DNA of 64,000 bases, from assembly GCF_947250645.1 (NCBI RefSeq), contig NZ_OX366334.1, positions 372,001-436,000 of the forward strand, in the 5' to 3' direction. Below are positions 1 through 9,588 of the stretch, piece after piece (the stretch's first letter is position 1; every line of letters begins with the position of its first letter). This DNA comes from Wolbachia endosymbiont (group B) of Eucosma cana (GTDB lineage Bacteria; Pseudomonadota; Alphaproteobacteria; Rickettsiales; Anaplasmataceae). Made by a program: the position numbers and the translations under genes. The notes under the pieces were generated by a model. The model saw nothing but the letters and a program-made list of their open reading frames with translations. It did not search any database and was not told where the DNA came from.

Positions 1-193
1 GAACTACGCTAATGCATCAACAGCTGGTGTAATTGATCCGGCAAAAGTAGTTCGTATTGCTTTTGAAACAGCAGTGTCTGTAGCAAGCGCACTTATTACT
101 ACTGAATCTATGATAGTTGATCTACCAAACAAAGAAGAAAATGCTTCATCACCTATGGGTGCAGGAGCAATGGGCGGAATGGGTGGATTCTAA
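1..193 (+). CDS. groL: Chaperonin GroEL, C-terminal end (partial)
   Basis: This is the last 63 codons of the 60-kDa chaperonin, which folds client proteins in the cytoplasm with GroES. The reading frame starts at base 2 and is open from the window edge to TAA at 191-193. Visible hallmarks are the conserved stretch [20 protein letters not shown] and the Gly-Met-rich tail ending GAMGGMGGF. The 5' end lies outside the window. A strong hairpin follows 11 bases after the stop, so the groESL transcript probably ends here. It is a housekeeping gene and marks the left side as chromosomal rather than prophage. Confidence 0.97.
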   Translation, partial: NYANASTAGVIDPAKVVRIAFETAVSVASALITTESMIVDLPNKEENASSPMGAGAMGGMGGF

Positions 194-204
194 GTAAACA
201 AGAG

Positions 205-236
205 CCTTGGAGCAAGTTGCTCCAAGGTATCTTTCT
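205..236 (+). terminator. Rho-independent-like terminator after groL
   Basis: The arms CCTTGGAGCAA (205-215) and TTGCTCCAAGG (217-227) are perfectly complementary around a single G, so the real loop must open a few pairs. A modest T-rich run (TATCTTTCT) follows. Its position 11 bases after the groL stop fits a terminator for groESL. Confidence 0.75.
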
Positions 237-480
237 AGTTCTAAAAAGTCTTACATTTATAAAGGAAATAAATTTGTGGTTTTCTATGCAAAGCCACTAC
301 TATTTATATTTGTTACGTCTCTTTAATATTATAACTGCTTAAAAATAAAAAAATAATATATGAAAGTTATAATTGCTACTATATTTGTATTAGCATAATA
401 TTATATTAACAAATGATTTATATAATATTTTTATTATAATAGATAGAACTTAAATTATTTTCTTCATAAATAGAGTATTT

Positions 481-984
481 ATGAAAATACGTATATACTC
501 AATCCTACTTTTACTTTTTTCTTGCACTCAATTGTGCGCTGAAGAAGAAGTTGCAAAATTTGATCTGCTCATTGGTAAGGTAAATAAAGCAAACCTCACC
601 ATTGAAGGCGCAATAAAGGTTACAATAAAACCAGGTTGGCATATATATTACAAAGACCCTGGAGATTTCGGCCTTCCTACTTCCTTTGACTGTCAGGGTA
701 ACATATCAAATATAGATATTCATTGGCCTACTCCCAAGGAACATGAAGATAAAGTTGGGGAAGTTACATTTGTTAGTAACATATATGAAGATATGGTGTT
801 ATTTCCCTTTAAAACTAATATCATTCCAAATCAGGAATACGTTGATATTAACTTTCATATAAAGTACGCAATATGTAAAGATAGGTGTATCCCTAAAAAT
901 GCCGAGATAAAAACCAGTCAACCACTAAAGGATTTTATAGATTCTGATATCAATAAACTCATAAATGAGTGGTACAAGAAGTAA
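481..984 (+). CDS. Secreted DsbD-N/DsbC-like domain protein
   Basis: A 167-residue protein with a typical signal peptide: a basic start (MKIRIYS), a hydrophobic core, and a Cys near the cleavage zone (CTQLCAEEE). The mature part resembles the periplasmic N-terminal immunoglobulin-like domain of thiol:disulfide interchange protein DsbD. The key signature is GWHIYYKDPGDFGLPTSF at about residues 57-74, with a late CxxxxC pair (CKDRC) at about 132-136. No transmembrane thiol-transfer segment or thioredoxin domain follows, so it is the isolated sensor-like domain. I infer an envelope redox or interaction role. The last 276 bp are duplicated at 2188-2463. Confidence 0.75.
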   Translation: MKIRIYSILLLLFSCTQLCAEEEVAKFDLLIGKVNKANLTIEGAIKVTIKPGWHIYYKDPGDFGLPTSFDCQGNISNIDIHWPTPKEHEDKVGEVTFVSNIYEDMVLFPFKTNIIPNQEYVDINFHIKYAICKDRCIPKNAEIKTSQPLKDFIDSDINKLINEWYKK

Positions 985-1111
985 GGTTAAAAAGCAAGAG
1001 CTTAACAACTATAGTTGAGAAAGAGCTTTAAAAGCCTTATGTGCAATTAAAATCATTAATTATTTACTATATTATGTTAATATAGTAATATTAATTTTTT
1101 GATATACAATC

Positions 1112-2059
1112 ATGACTCATCAATGTAAACACATAATAAATGAAACTGCTAATCAAAAAAAAGAAGAAGGAATAGAAGGTGTGATTATTACTACAGCACA
1201 CGCTTCAGATGATATGCACAACTGCGTAAAACGTGCAAATTATTCTACTCTTACTAAGCACATTTGTCAACCTGGTTGGTTTATAAAGGACCTATTGGAG
1301 GAATTTTTTCCTGAATTAATACACAATGAAAACATCATGCATTATACTAACCCAAACCCTGTTAAGGAATACTATGCAGCAAATTTTGCTATAACATTTG
1401 AATGTAAGGAAGATGCAAAGTGTGGAAATGCAATAGATTATACAAACTTTTTACCTAGCGGTATATGGTGTAGTGGAAAAGGTAAAACGAATACTAGCGG
1501 TAAGGGTTATCCTTACAATGAGCTCTCTGCTGATAATAACAATAAAAGTGCATGTTATCACAGTAAAGATTTTAATAAAAATGCACTTCATAACAAAAAT
1601 TTCTTCTGGAATACAACGTGTCCTAATCTAGTATTAGATCGTAGCGTAGAAGAGCTAAAAGAATGTGCAGGTAAAACTATAGTTGCAAAATTGGTATCAC
1701 CTTTAATAATTGTTGATAAGAGTAATATGATAATAGATAAAGATGGCAACAATACTAAAATACCCTATCTTCACTTAGAGCACTTCTTAACTTTTGACGG
1801 TAAGCTTAAAGATGATCCTAAAAACAACTGTGCAATTTATAAGAACCTCACTAAGAAACCCACTGAATTAATTGAATTAAAAGATAAAGTTTTATGGACT
1901 TCCGACAAAGAAGTAAAGTTGATAATTCCTGACACTGGTAATATGAGATGTTTAGGTTCTCCTAGTAAAAGTGAGAGCGTAATTCAAAAGAGTGATGAGA
2001 TAACTACTGATAACGAAGAGCTCCCTAGCTATAACTACAGTAATGATTATGTGCTATAA
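1112..2059 (+). CDS. Hypothetical Wolbachia protein, Cys-rich, unknown function
   Basis: A 315-residue protein I do not recognise. It has no clear signal peptide and about a dozen cysteines, several spaced like extracytoplasmic disulfides (for example CKEDAKCGNAIDY and NTTCPNLVL). The C-terminal 40 residues are polar. It lies between the DsbD-N-like gene and a partial copy of that gene. The unit 709-2187 is therefore bracketed by a 276-bp direct repeat, which suggests arrival or fixation by duplication. The neighbouring disulfide-related domain makes an envelope location conceivable, but that is inference only. Confidence 0.6.
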   Translation: MTHQCKHIINETANQKKEEGIEGVIITTAHASDDMHNCVKRANYSTLTKHICQPGWFIKDLLEEFFPELIHNENIMHYTNPNPVKEYYAANFAITFECKEDAKCGNAIDYTNFLPSGIWCSGKGKTNTSGKGYPYNELSADNNNKSACYHSKDFNKNALHNKNFFWNTTCPNLVLDRSVEELKECAGKTIVAKLVSPLIIVDKSNMIIDKDGNNTKIPYLHLEHFLTFDGKLKDDPKNNCAIYKNLTKKPTELIELKDKVLWTSDKEVKLIIPDTGNMRCLGSPSKSESVIQKSDEITTDNEELPSYNYSNDYVL

Positions 2060-2187
2060 TTTTCTTGAATGTACGCTCAAGAAAAGGTTTATTGCTACAA
2101 TTTTCATGATACAAAAATAAGCTTAGGTATTTTAACTTTTTTATAAGGTTTGATACCTACTCTCTTTCCTTTCAGCTATAAACATAC

Positions 2188-2463
2188 AATATAGATATTC
2201 ATTGGTCTACTCCCAAGGAACATGAAGATAAAGTTGGGGAAGTTACATTTGTTAGTAACATATATGAAGATATGGTGTTATTTCCCTTTAAAACTAATAT
2301 CATTCCAAATCAGGAATACGCTGATATTAACTTTCATATAAAGTACGCAATATGTAAAGATAGGTGTATCCCTAAAAATGCCGAGATAAAAACCAGTCAA
2401 CCACTAAAGGATTTTATGGATTACGATATCAATAAACTCATAAATGAGTGGTATGAAAAATAG
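2188..2463 (+). pseudogene. Duplicated 3' fragment of the DsbD-N-like gene
   Basis: Bases 2188-2463 repeat 709-984 at a constant offset of 1,479 bp with only a handful of substitutions, including a changed stop (TAG for TAA). Only the C-terminal half is present. No signal peptide or start region precedes it, and the first in-frame ATG at 2272 would give 63 residues. It is best read as a 5'-truncated duplicate, probably silent. Confidence 0.85.
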
Positions 2464-2571
2464 GATTTTAGCAGGCTTACTATAGCTTTTATAGTGTTAC
2501 TTCTCATAAACAATAAGTTAGGTATTTTTCAATTTTTGCTATATACTCGAGTAAAAATCTCTCTTTTACAG

Positions 2572-3897
2572 ATGGATACAGTAAAGTTTGTTTTATTACT
2601 GCCAACAATACTACTCATACTAGTTGCTGGTGTTTACCTATCGGTTAAACTAAAATGGTTACAGGTGTTTAGACTACCGTATGCCGTTTCACTTATTGGA
2701 GCTAAAAGAGGAGAAAATAAATTTTCTTCTATAGCTGCTCTGTTTACAATCTTAGGGGGAAATTTAGGAGTAGGAAATATTTCAGGAACTGCTGTTGCTC
2801 TAAAAACCAGAGGACCGGGATCCATTTTATGGATGGCAATCATTATTGTTGTTACTTCTGTGATAAAATATGTTACTTGTTACCTAAGTATAAAAACCAG
2901 AAAAGAAAAAAATGGACGGTTTATAGGTGGACCTGTAGCCTACATGACTGATGCATTTAATTCTAGAAAAGCTACAGTTGTGTTTCTAGTTATTATGATG
3001 ATGGTTTCAATAACAGTTGGTAACCTTGTTCAGGTAAATTCTCTATCAATACCACTCAGCATGGTAGATATACCTGTAGTCATTGGCGGCATTGTAATGG
3101 CCATAATATTTTTTGTTGTTGCAGCTCTCAGCTTAAAAAAAATTAAAATTTTTATATCGGCTATGATACCGATAATGACGGTAAGTTACCTCACACTTTG
3201 CGGTATCATATTATTTAAGTTTAGTGAAAATATTCTTCCTTCTCTAAAACTAATAACAAGCAATTTTTTTACAACTAGTAGCTTTAACTCTGGCTTATCT
3301 TTAGGTTTAATTTTAGAAATGTTGACTATTATTCAAGTAGGAACTCTGCGAGGTATTTTTGCAACAGATATAGGACTTGGCCTCGAAGGAATTGTACACT
3401 CCTCGATTACTCCTAAAAAAAATAACAATAAATTTATCATTGAACAGAGTCTAATCACAATAATATCTCCTTTTATAGTTGCACTCATAGTGTTCATTAC
3501 AGCAATGGTACTGCTTGTCACAGATTCTTGGATTACTGATTTAGAGAGCACTAACATGTGCATTTTTGCTTTTAGAAAAGCTATGAATTGGCCCTATACT
3601 GACTATTTAATTATGGCTATAATGTTTTGTTTTGCCTTTACTACTATCTTTACTTGGTTTTTTTGTTCAAAACAAACAATACGCTATGTATCTATGGATA
3701 ATAAATACACTAAAATCTGGACTGTAGTTTTTACCTTAATCATTCCATTTGGTGCAATCGGTGGAGTTAAGTTACTCTGGGATATCGCTGATATTTCAAT
3801 TGCTGCTTTGCTGCTCATAAACATACTTGCTATACTCAAGCTCACTTCTCAAGATCCAGAAGTATTTACTATGAGTAACAAATATTTGAAGTTGTAA
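2572..3897 (+). CDS. Sodium:alanine/glycine symporter (AGCS) family protein
   Basis: A roughly 441-residue polytopic membrane protein with about ten hydrophobic segments. The AGCS signature region is clear near the N-terminus: GGNLGVGNISGTAVAL, followed by GPGSILWMA and a KYVTCYLSIKTR segment matching the family's KYxExxLAxKYR. The family imports alanine or glycine with Na+, which suits an intracellular bacterium that takes amino acids from the host. The start is uncertain: GTG at 2494 adds 26 hydrophobic residues, whereas ATG at 2572 gives a more family-like N-terminus. Neither has a strong ribosome-binding site. Substrate preference cannot be read from the sequence. Confidence 0.82.
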   Translation: MDTVKFVLLLPTILLILVAGVYLSVKLKWLQVFRLPYAVSLIGAKRGENKFSSIAALFTILGGNLGVGNISGTAVALKTRGPGSILWMAIIIVVTSVIKYVTCYLSIKTRKEKNGRFIGGPVAYMTDAFNSRKATVVFLVIMMMVSITVGNLVQVNSLSIPLSMVDIPVVIGGIVMAIIFFVVAALSLKKIKIFISAMIPIMTVSYLTLCGIILFKFSENILPSLKLITSNFFTTSSFNSGLSLGLILEMLTIIQVGTLRGIFATDIGLGLEGIVHSSITPKKNNNKFIIEQSLITIISPFIVALIVFITAMVLLVTDSWITDLESTNMCIFAFRKAMNWPYTDYLIMAIMFCFAFTTIFTWFFCSKQTIRYVSMDNKYTKIWTVVFTLIIPFGAIGGVKLLWDIADISIAALLLINILAILKLTSQDPEVFTMSNKYLKL

Positions 3898-3908
3898 AAC
3901 AGAGCTAA

Positions 3909-4160
3909 AGCAATATTTTAAGTTATCATCCCAGTCTGGAATCCAGCCTTTCATGAACTTCATCAAAAATGTTATGTTTTAACATAATACTTTTATGCTC
4001 ACTAACTGAGTGCCACTGGATCCCAGTGTCAGCTACTCAAATGACATACTTTTTGGTGAAAATTACTCTTATACTACAACGTTTGTAGTTATGAATTTGA
4101 CTATAGGATCAAGTCTAGAAAAATCTAGATTCCAGACTGGAATGACAACTTAAATTGCTT
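3909..4160. repeat. Wolbachia interspersed palindromic repeat
   Basis: The outer arms are inverted copies. The left arm (about 3915-3945) contains CATCCCAGTCTGGAATCCAG and the right arm (about 4123-4153) contains CTAGATTCCAGACTGGAATG. The interior has a GGATCC-containing segment (CACTGGATCCCAGTGTCAG). The CCAGTCTGGAATC wording is familiar from dispersed noncoding palindromes of Wolbachia and Rickettsiales. There is no open reading frame inside. It fills the gap between the symporter and the next gene. Confidence 0.7.
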
Positions 4161-4288
4161 GATGTGAACATAAAATAGCTCATGTCATCACGTTAGCAAT
4201 ACAACTTCTTTAATAAAAACTAAATCAATTCCCGTAATAATTGTACTAGCTAAGGCTAAAAGGCAGAGGGTTATTAGTGAGGGAAAAT

Positions 4289-6535
4289 ATGAATACTCAA
4301 AGCACACAACAATATCATGAATTCATTCGAGGATTTTTTACTTTATTCGATGAAATAAAAAAGGAAGACGACCCAATTTATAATTCCAGAGTTGGTTTTA
4401 ATGCAGTAAAGTTTCTAATAGAGCACTCCGTCTGGAATTTGGAGACAGATGAAGACAAAAATAAAGCTTATGAAGTTATTCTTCCAGAGCAGAACAAGAT
4501 AAAGAAAGCCGAACAAAAGCTTGAAAGTGAAGTTAAAGCAAGGTTAAAAGAGTATGTTGATGATATCGCAGGAGTTTCAATATATGGCGATCACGCAAGT
4601 ATTACACTGGGAGATGACAAAAAAGAGTTTAAAATCAGCGAGTTTTTAAATAGTGACTTTTGTCAGAAGAAAGGAATTTCGGGATTTTCAACGCTGCATA
4701 GTGATGGAAAGAGCGGAATGCACGGTTTTGTTGCCGAAGAAGGAGAGAAAAGAATAAGGCATTATGTTGTAACCGATGGTTCATATGAAATGACTTTGAA
4801 TTGGCATGACAAAAATGGAAAAAAATGTACTATCAAAATCAAGATTGATAAAGATGGTGTAGATCTAACTGAACGTAATGGTGTTACTGAGGAACAATTA
4901 AAAGCAAACACAGATGTAAAAATAGGTGGCTTATTCCTATATCAAATACAATTCAAGGAGAAAGGACAAGAACAAGAGAAACAACAATCATCTGAAACTT
5001 TCATAGAAAGTGATATTAGTAAAGGTATTGGCGTTCAAGCTACTCAAGATCAAGAAGTTGAGTTTAAGCATGTAACGACTAGCACTACAAATTCTAATAA
5101 CGCATCTGCTAAAAAGATTCCACCATCACTGCCACCTAGAACTAGTTCATTACCTAATAATCAGCAAAAAGGTGAGTATCAGCCAATACGGATTAATAGT
5201 AGAAATAACTACAATTCTCCATATTCTGATGCTTCTTCAAGCAGTACTATTTTCACCAAGTCTGTAATCTACAATCAAGATAATACACAAGAGGATGAAC
5301 GGTATGACAATCCTACATTTGCTACATTTGGATATGCTGTACCTGGAAGCCGAAAATCAGATGAAAGTGAGCAAATATCTAATAATCGGCAAAAAGGTGC
5401 AATTTTTGATCCTACAACTACTGAAAGCGCTGCACCAGTACAAGACGTTGCATTCAAAAAAGTTAAAGATGCATTTAAGTATGAAAACGCTAAAGAATCA
5501 CGCAATACTGGAAATAAGCAACCACTAAATGATGTAGCTTCGATTCTTGCATGGAAAGCAAAAAATGAGTTATTACGTAGTGAAAGTGAGTATGATGAAG
5601 AATTTTTTGACTTCGAAGATGGTTGGAGCGATAACGAAGATGAGTATATAACGCTTTCAAATCCTCAATCAGATTATAAACAAGAAAAAGATTATCTTAG
5701 CACTAAGGAAAACGAAGAAAGAGGAAACGATAAACAAAAAGAAACCGAAGATAAATTACAAGAAAATGAATCTCTAGAATACAGCTCAACAGACATAAAA
5801 ACAAACGATTCGGGCTATTCATCTCCAACTCACTCTAATCATGAAAAATCTCGAGTAAATTCTGGACAGTTAAAAGCGAGCCTAATGAATGTTGAACAAA
5901 GAGATGATAACCTACTTACGGAATTTACCAGTAAGTTGGATAAAGAAACTCAGAAATTCCTGCTAAAACCAGTAAATCAAAAGAAAATGAGTGGGCAAAC
6001 AAAAGAACATTTATTAGCAGCTGGATTGCTAAAAGACAATGCAGCGGAGAAAGAAATAAACGACTCAGGTTACTCATCTCCAACTTACACTAGCCACTAT
6101 AATTTTCAGGTCAATTCTGAGCAATTAGAGAAGAGATTAGAAACCATTGAACCAAAAGATACATTGGAAAAATTGAATAAAGGATTGAGAGACCAGGCTA
6201 CTAAAGATTTATTCTCAGAAAGTATGTTGAAAGAAGTAAAAGAAGGTAAAAAATATGACCCTGTACGTAAGTTATTAGAAAGAAAAGTAGCAGAACAAGA
6301 AAATGATAATACTAATCTGACTATAGACAAAAATAGCGAACTATATAAATTGCTAGAAAAAGATGCAGCACAACTGAAAGCTGGAATAGTAGAAGAGGAA
6401 AGAAAAGATACTTTAACAGAATGCAATGATAGTCCTGATCGCAATAGAATTGCATTAGCAAATAGAAATAGAATCTGGGCTAAACTTATTGCTGAAGAAA
6501 AACAAAAAAAGGACAATGGTATTAGTATAGGTTAA
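4289..6535 (+). CDS. Large low-complexity Wolbachia protein, effector-like, unknown function
   Basis: About 748 residues. The start ATG at 4289 is preceded by GAGGG with five-base spacing (an upstream GTG at 4277 is possible). The N-terminal ~230 residues look globular and include a hydrophilic sheet-like stretch (SYEMTLNWHDKNGKKCT) that resembles the gene at 7448-9430. The rest is polar and disordered, with eukaryotic-type short motifs: a polyproline PPSLPPR (SH3-ligand-like), YDNP, and two copies of NDSGYSSPT spaced about 85 residues apart. No signal peptide or membrane segment is visible. I infer a secreted or host-facing protein, but no family function is known to me. Confidence 0.65.
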   Translation: MNTQSTQQYHEFIRGFFTLFDEIKKEDDPIYNSRVGFNAVKFLIEHSVWNLETDEDKNKAYEVILPEQNKIKKAEQKLESEVKARLKEYVDDIAGVSIYGDHASITLGDDKKEFKISEFLNSDFCQKKGISGFSTLHSDGKSGMHGFVAEEGEKRIRHYVVTDGSYEMTLNWHDKNGKKCTIKIKIDKDGVDLTERNGVTEEQLKANTDVKIGGLFLYQIQFKEKGQEQEKQQSSETFIESDISKGIGVQATQDQEVEFKHVTTSTTNSNNASAKKIPPSLPPRTSSLPNNQQKGEYQPIRINSRNNYNSPYSDASSSSTIFTKSVIYNQDNTQEDERYDNPTFATFGYAVPGSRKSDESEQISNNRQKGAIFDPTTTESAAPVQDVAFKKVKDAFKYENAKESRNTGNKQPLNDVASILAWKAKNELLRSESEYDEEFFDFEDGWSDNEDEYITLSNPQSDYKQEKDYLSTKENEERGNDKQKETEDKLQENESLEYSSTDIKTNDSGYSSPTHSNHEKSRVNSGQLKASLMNVEQRDDNLLTEFTSKLDKETQKFLLKPVNQKKMSGQTKEHLLAAGLLKDNAAEKEINDSGYSSPTYTSHYNFQVNSEQLEKRLETIEPKDTLEKLNKGLRDQATKDLFSESMLKEVKEGKKYDPVRKLLERKVAEQENDNTNLTIDKNSELYKLLEKDAAQLKAGIVEEERKDTLTECNDSPDRNRIALANRNRIWAKLIAEEKQKKDNGISIG

Positions 6536-7112
6536 AGTAATTACTTAGCAAGCAATGGGTTTCATGTAATGGTAACCCTATTACAGAAGAGTATGAGCCA
6601 CGTAAAAATAATACAAACATTCCTGCAAGACCTTGTATGTTGCACCCCCCTGCCCTGTTTTTCCACTCTTCTGATGCTAAATAATATTTAATTTCTTGTT
6701 CGCTGAGACGCTTAAATTTCACTATTGTAACTACAGTCCTAATATGCTGTTTAGATTGATCAGGAGTTAATAAACACACACTGGTGTATACTCTATGCCT
6801 TCTTCCTGATAACAAGCGAACGCATTTTTCTGCTTGCTCAACGTTTTCAGCTTTGAGCAGTATCCTTCTACCACAAGCAACAACTGTATCAACACCAAGC
6901 ACAAAGTAATTTGGATTTGCACTTTGTATTTTCTCGGCTTTACTTTTTGCCATACGGATTGAGTAATCTTTTGGCAGCTCTTTCTTCAAAGGCGATTCAT
7001 CTGTATCTGCTGGCAAAACCAAACCTGGCTTAATATTTATTTGTTTTAGTAAGGCTACTCGCCTTTCTGATGATGAAGCAAGAATAAGATTATCTAGAGA
7101 TTGTTCTATCAC
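6522..7112 (-). CDS. maf: Maf-like nucleoside-triphosphate pyrophosphatase
   Basis: A 196-residue Maf/YhdE-family protein. Members hydrolyse dTTP, UTP or modified nucleotides and are linked to septum control. Diagnostic motifs are [10 protein letters not shown] at the N-terminus (substrate-binding SxxR), [11 protein letters not shown] in the middle and [12 protein letters not shown] followed by SSVIGLPL near the end. Length is normal for the family. The gene overlaps infA by 4 bp (ATGA type), so the two are translationally coupled on the minus strand. Its 3' end overlaps the convergent upstream gene's 3' end by 14 bp. Confidence 0.93.
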   Translation of the reverse strand: MIEQSLDNLILASSSERRVALLKQINIKPGLVLPADTDESPLKKELPKDYSIRMAKSKAEKIQSANPNYFVLGVDTVVACGRRILLKAENVEQAEKCVRLLSGRRHRVYTSVCLLTPDQSKQHIRTVVTIVKFKRLSEQEIKYYLASEEWKNRAGGCNIQGLAGMFVLFLRGSYSSVIGLPLHETHCLLSNYFNLY

Positions 7113-7345
7113 TTGAGCCTTTTTATTATCCTACCCTTTCTTGCATTCCTATCATAAATACTCATCTCAACTAACACTCTATCGCCTATAATAATACGTA
7201 TTTTACTTCTTCTCACTCTTCCTGATACATGACAGATAATCTCATGTTCATTGTCCAGCTTCACTCTAAATTCTGCTGCAGGTAGTAAAGCAGTTACTGC
7301 CCCTTCCACTTCAAAAATTGTTTTTGATTTGTCTTCTTTTATCAT
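7109..7345 (-). CDS. infA: Translation initiation factor IF-1
   Basis: A 78-residue S1-like OB-fold protein that binds the ribosomal A site during initiation. The family pattern is visible: [18 protein letters not shown], then [20 protein letters not shown] and a closing KGRIIKRLK. It is the first gene of a two-gene minus-strand operon with maf, a common arrangement in Rickettsiales. Length is close to the usual 72-75 residues. Confidence 0.96.
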   Translation of the reverse strand: MIKEDKSKTIFEVEGAVTALLPAAEFRVKLDNEHEIICHVSGRVRRSKIRIIIGDRVLVEMSIYDRNARKGRIIKRLK

Positions 7346-7447
7346 TGTCGTATTATAATTTAATAATCTTTTTCAGTCTACTATAGATTTTAAATTATTA
7401 TCAATACAGGAGATTTTTATACTCTACGTGAGTATTCCTCTTGCAAC

Positions 7448-9430
7448 TTATCTCCATATAATACAAGAGGAAAGCAAGTTACCTACGTTTCTACTCTCTG
7501 CCACCTTCTCAACAGAACTTATAGAACTTATGTTAGAAGATAAATCATTATCACAATTTTCCTCATCGCTATCAAGTCCACTATCAAGGCTTGGAGATTT
7601 GTGCAATGTTGTCTTTTCTTTCAGTGGAACATCAGACTCATTATCAGGTTCACTAAAAACTTCTCCCATTAGACTATAATATTGTTTTGCATAACCACTT
7701 ATGGTCTTGCTAATTTTTTGTTTATCAGTAACTTGATCTTGTTGATCCTCTAAGTATTTAACTTGATTATTTAAGTTTTCTATTTCTTCTTTCATTTCTT
7801 CAATTGTCTGAATTTGATCTGCAATGATGTCGCTGTAGTTCTCTTGCAATTCATCAATACTATCTTCGTCTTCAATGAGTTCAAGTATATCTTCTGGAAA
7901 TTCCTCGTACTCGATTTCTGGATCTTCGATGTCGAACTTTACTTCTTCTTCAAGTTCATCTTTTAAATCGCTATCATGCCTCTCTAACTTTACAATTGTT
8001 TCTGCTTCTATTTCTTGCTTCAATTCAGTAGCTCCTTTTTTCAAGCTTGACATTTCTTGCTTTAATTCGACATTTTCTTTAGACGATATTTGATTATCTG
8101 GAATCAATTCATCCATTCGTTGTGAGTTAGTTTCCTCTTGAGTTCGGATTTGTTGTGAAACAACTTCTGGCTGAGTTTTAGTGTGCTGTAAATTGACTTC
8201 CAATGCATTACTATTAATAGAAGGAGAAGAAGGAAGGCTATTACCAGCATCAACTTTATGATCTAATTTCTCCTCTAGTTCCTTATCTTGATAGGCCACT
8301 ATAGATTCGCTATGAAAATTAATAGGAGCAGCCTTATCCTTTTCTAGTGATTGTATTACAGCATCGTATAAGGAGAGATCTTGAATATATAATTCATCAT
8401 TTTGCTTTATTAATTCTAGAATTTCCTCTGATAGCACAAAATCTTCACCATTGAATTTTAGTATTTCAGTTATGCCATCGCTACTCACATTCATAATCAT
8501 GGTACACATTTCGGATCCATCTTTTGCAGGCCAAGTGCTTGTCATTTCATAATATGCACCTTCTTTAAATTCATAATATCTTTTCTTATCTTTTTGATGA
8601 GCATGTATTTCATGTTTTTTATTGCAATAGATATTCAGTTCTTTAATATCTTTCTCTTGCTGTAAAACGTCACTAATCTTTGTTGGCTCATTTTTATCGT
8701 AATGAATAAGGTTAACATTCAAAACTCTATGAGCGTTACCGGTTTCTGTGTAATAAGCTTGAAGCTCTACGTCTTTCCTCTCAAAATATTTACTTGCAGC
8801 TTTTTTTCCCTGTTCTGCCAATTCTATGCATTTATTTATATCTTCCTTAAAGCTCTCATTAGCAGACTCTGTTACTGCTTTGTCTATGTACGTTTGTTTA
8901 AAATCTCTATCGTTTATTAGGTCATAAAAACTCCACTCATCCCCAAAAGCCCTCTGCACGCAAGTGAAATTATTTTTCTCCTTTAGTTTTCTTAAGAACC
9001 ACACCTTCTCCTTCAGATTTTTCAGTTGAAAGCTTATCCCTGCCTTTACACTAGAGTTTTTAGCAGGAATACTCATTTCTTCTAATTCTTTAAATAATTT
9101 ATTATCTTTTATAATTGAGTAACAAAACTTTACGATAGCAGAATTTGCAAACGAAGGATCTTTTTTTATATCTTCATCAATAATTTCTTTAAAACGTTCA
9201 AATTGAGGTAGAACATAAAAATCGATTATTTCTTTTTCTGATCTTGTTTTATTAGCATGAGAGATATTATCTAATTGTGAATATAACTCTTTGAATGTAT
9301 GGTAGATAAGTGTAGAGTAATAAACTTCCCTATTCAGTGAAGTTGGTCCTATACAAAAATGCTTTTCAAATTGATCACCTATTTTTCCTGCATCTACTTC
9401 TTTATCTTCCTTAGTCAAACCTGCAATCAT
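7448..9430 (-). CDS. Large Wolbachia protein with acidic coiled-coil C-half, unknown function
   Basis: 660 residues. The start is supported by AAGGGG about seven bases upstream of ATG. The N-terminal ~350 residues are helical and charged, with a stretch (YYEMTSTWPAKDG) that parallels SYEMTLNWHDKNG in the 4289-6535 protein, so the two are probably distant paralogues. The C-terminal half is strongly acidic with a predicted coiled coil (QIQTIEEMKEEIENLNNQV). The tail is Ser/Asp rich (SPSLDSGLDSDEE). No signal peptide or membrane helix is seen. It sits immediately downstream of purA on the same strand, separated by about 160 bp. Confidence 0.65.
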   Translation of the reverse strand: MIAGLTKEDKEVDAGKIGDQFEKHFCIGPTSLNREVYYSTLIYHTFKELYSQLDNISHANKTRSEKEIIDFYVLPQFERFKEIIDEDIKKDPSFANSAIVKFCYSIIKDNKLFKELEEMSIPAKNSSVKAGISFQLKNLKEKVWFLRKLKEKNNFTCVQRAFGDEWSFYDLINDRDFKQTYIDKAVTESANESFKEDINKCIELAEQGKKAASKYFERKDVELQAYYTETGNAHRVLNVNLIHYDKNEPTKISDVLQQEKDIKELNIYCNKKHEIHAHQKDKKRYYEFKEGAYYEMTSTWPAKDGSEMCTMIMNVSSDGITEILKFNGEDFVLSEEILELIKQNDELYIQDLSLYDAVIQSLEKDKAAPINFHSESIVAYQDKELEEKLDHKVDAGNSLPSSPSINSNALEVNLQHTKTQPEVVSQQIRTQEETNSQRMDELIPDNQISSKENVELKQEMSSLKKGATELKQEIEAETIVKLERHDSDLKDELEEEVKFDIEDPEIEYEEFPEDILELIEDEDSIDELQENYSDIIADQIQTIEEMKEEIENLNNQVKYLEDQQDQVTDKQKISKTISGYAKQYYSLMGEVFSEPDNESDVPLKEKTTLHKSPSLDSGLDSDEENCDNDLSSNISSISSVEKVAESRNVGNLLSSCIIWR

Positions 9431-9588
9431 AATATACCCCTTATAACTATATTTATATTATAACAATCAACATGTATTTAAGAAAAATCATACTGCTCAC
9501 TGTACGTTTACGCTGCTACTTTGCATAATAGATTGCTTGAAGTCACACAAGTATCGTTTTTTATTAGATAAAAGTTAACAAGACGTTT

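Noticed and set aside
2494..2571. Extended start of the symporter at GTG 2494
   Set aside because: It lacks a clear ribosome-binding site and the extra residues are not typical of the family. Kept only as an alternative.
6106..6516. 136-codon minus-strand frame within the 4289-6535 gene
   Set aside because: Ser/Phe-rich antisense of a Glu/Lys-rich coding region. No ribosome-binding site or known motif.
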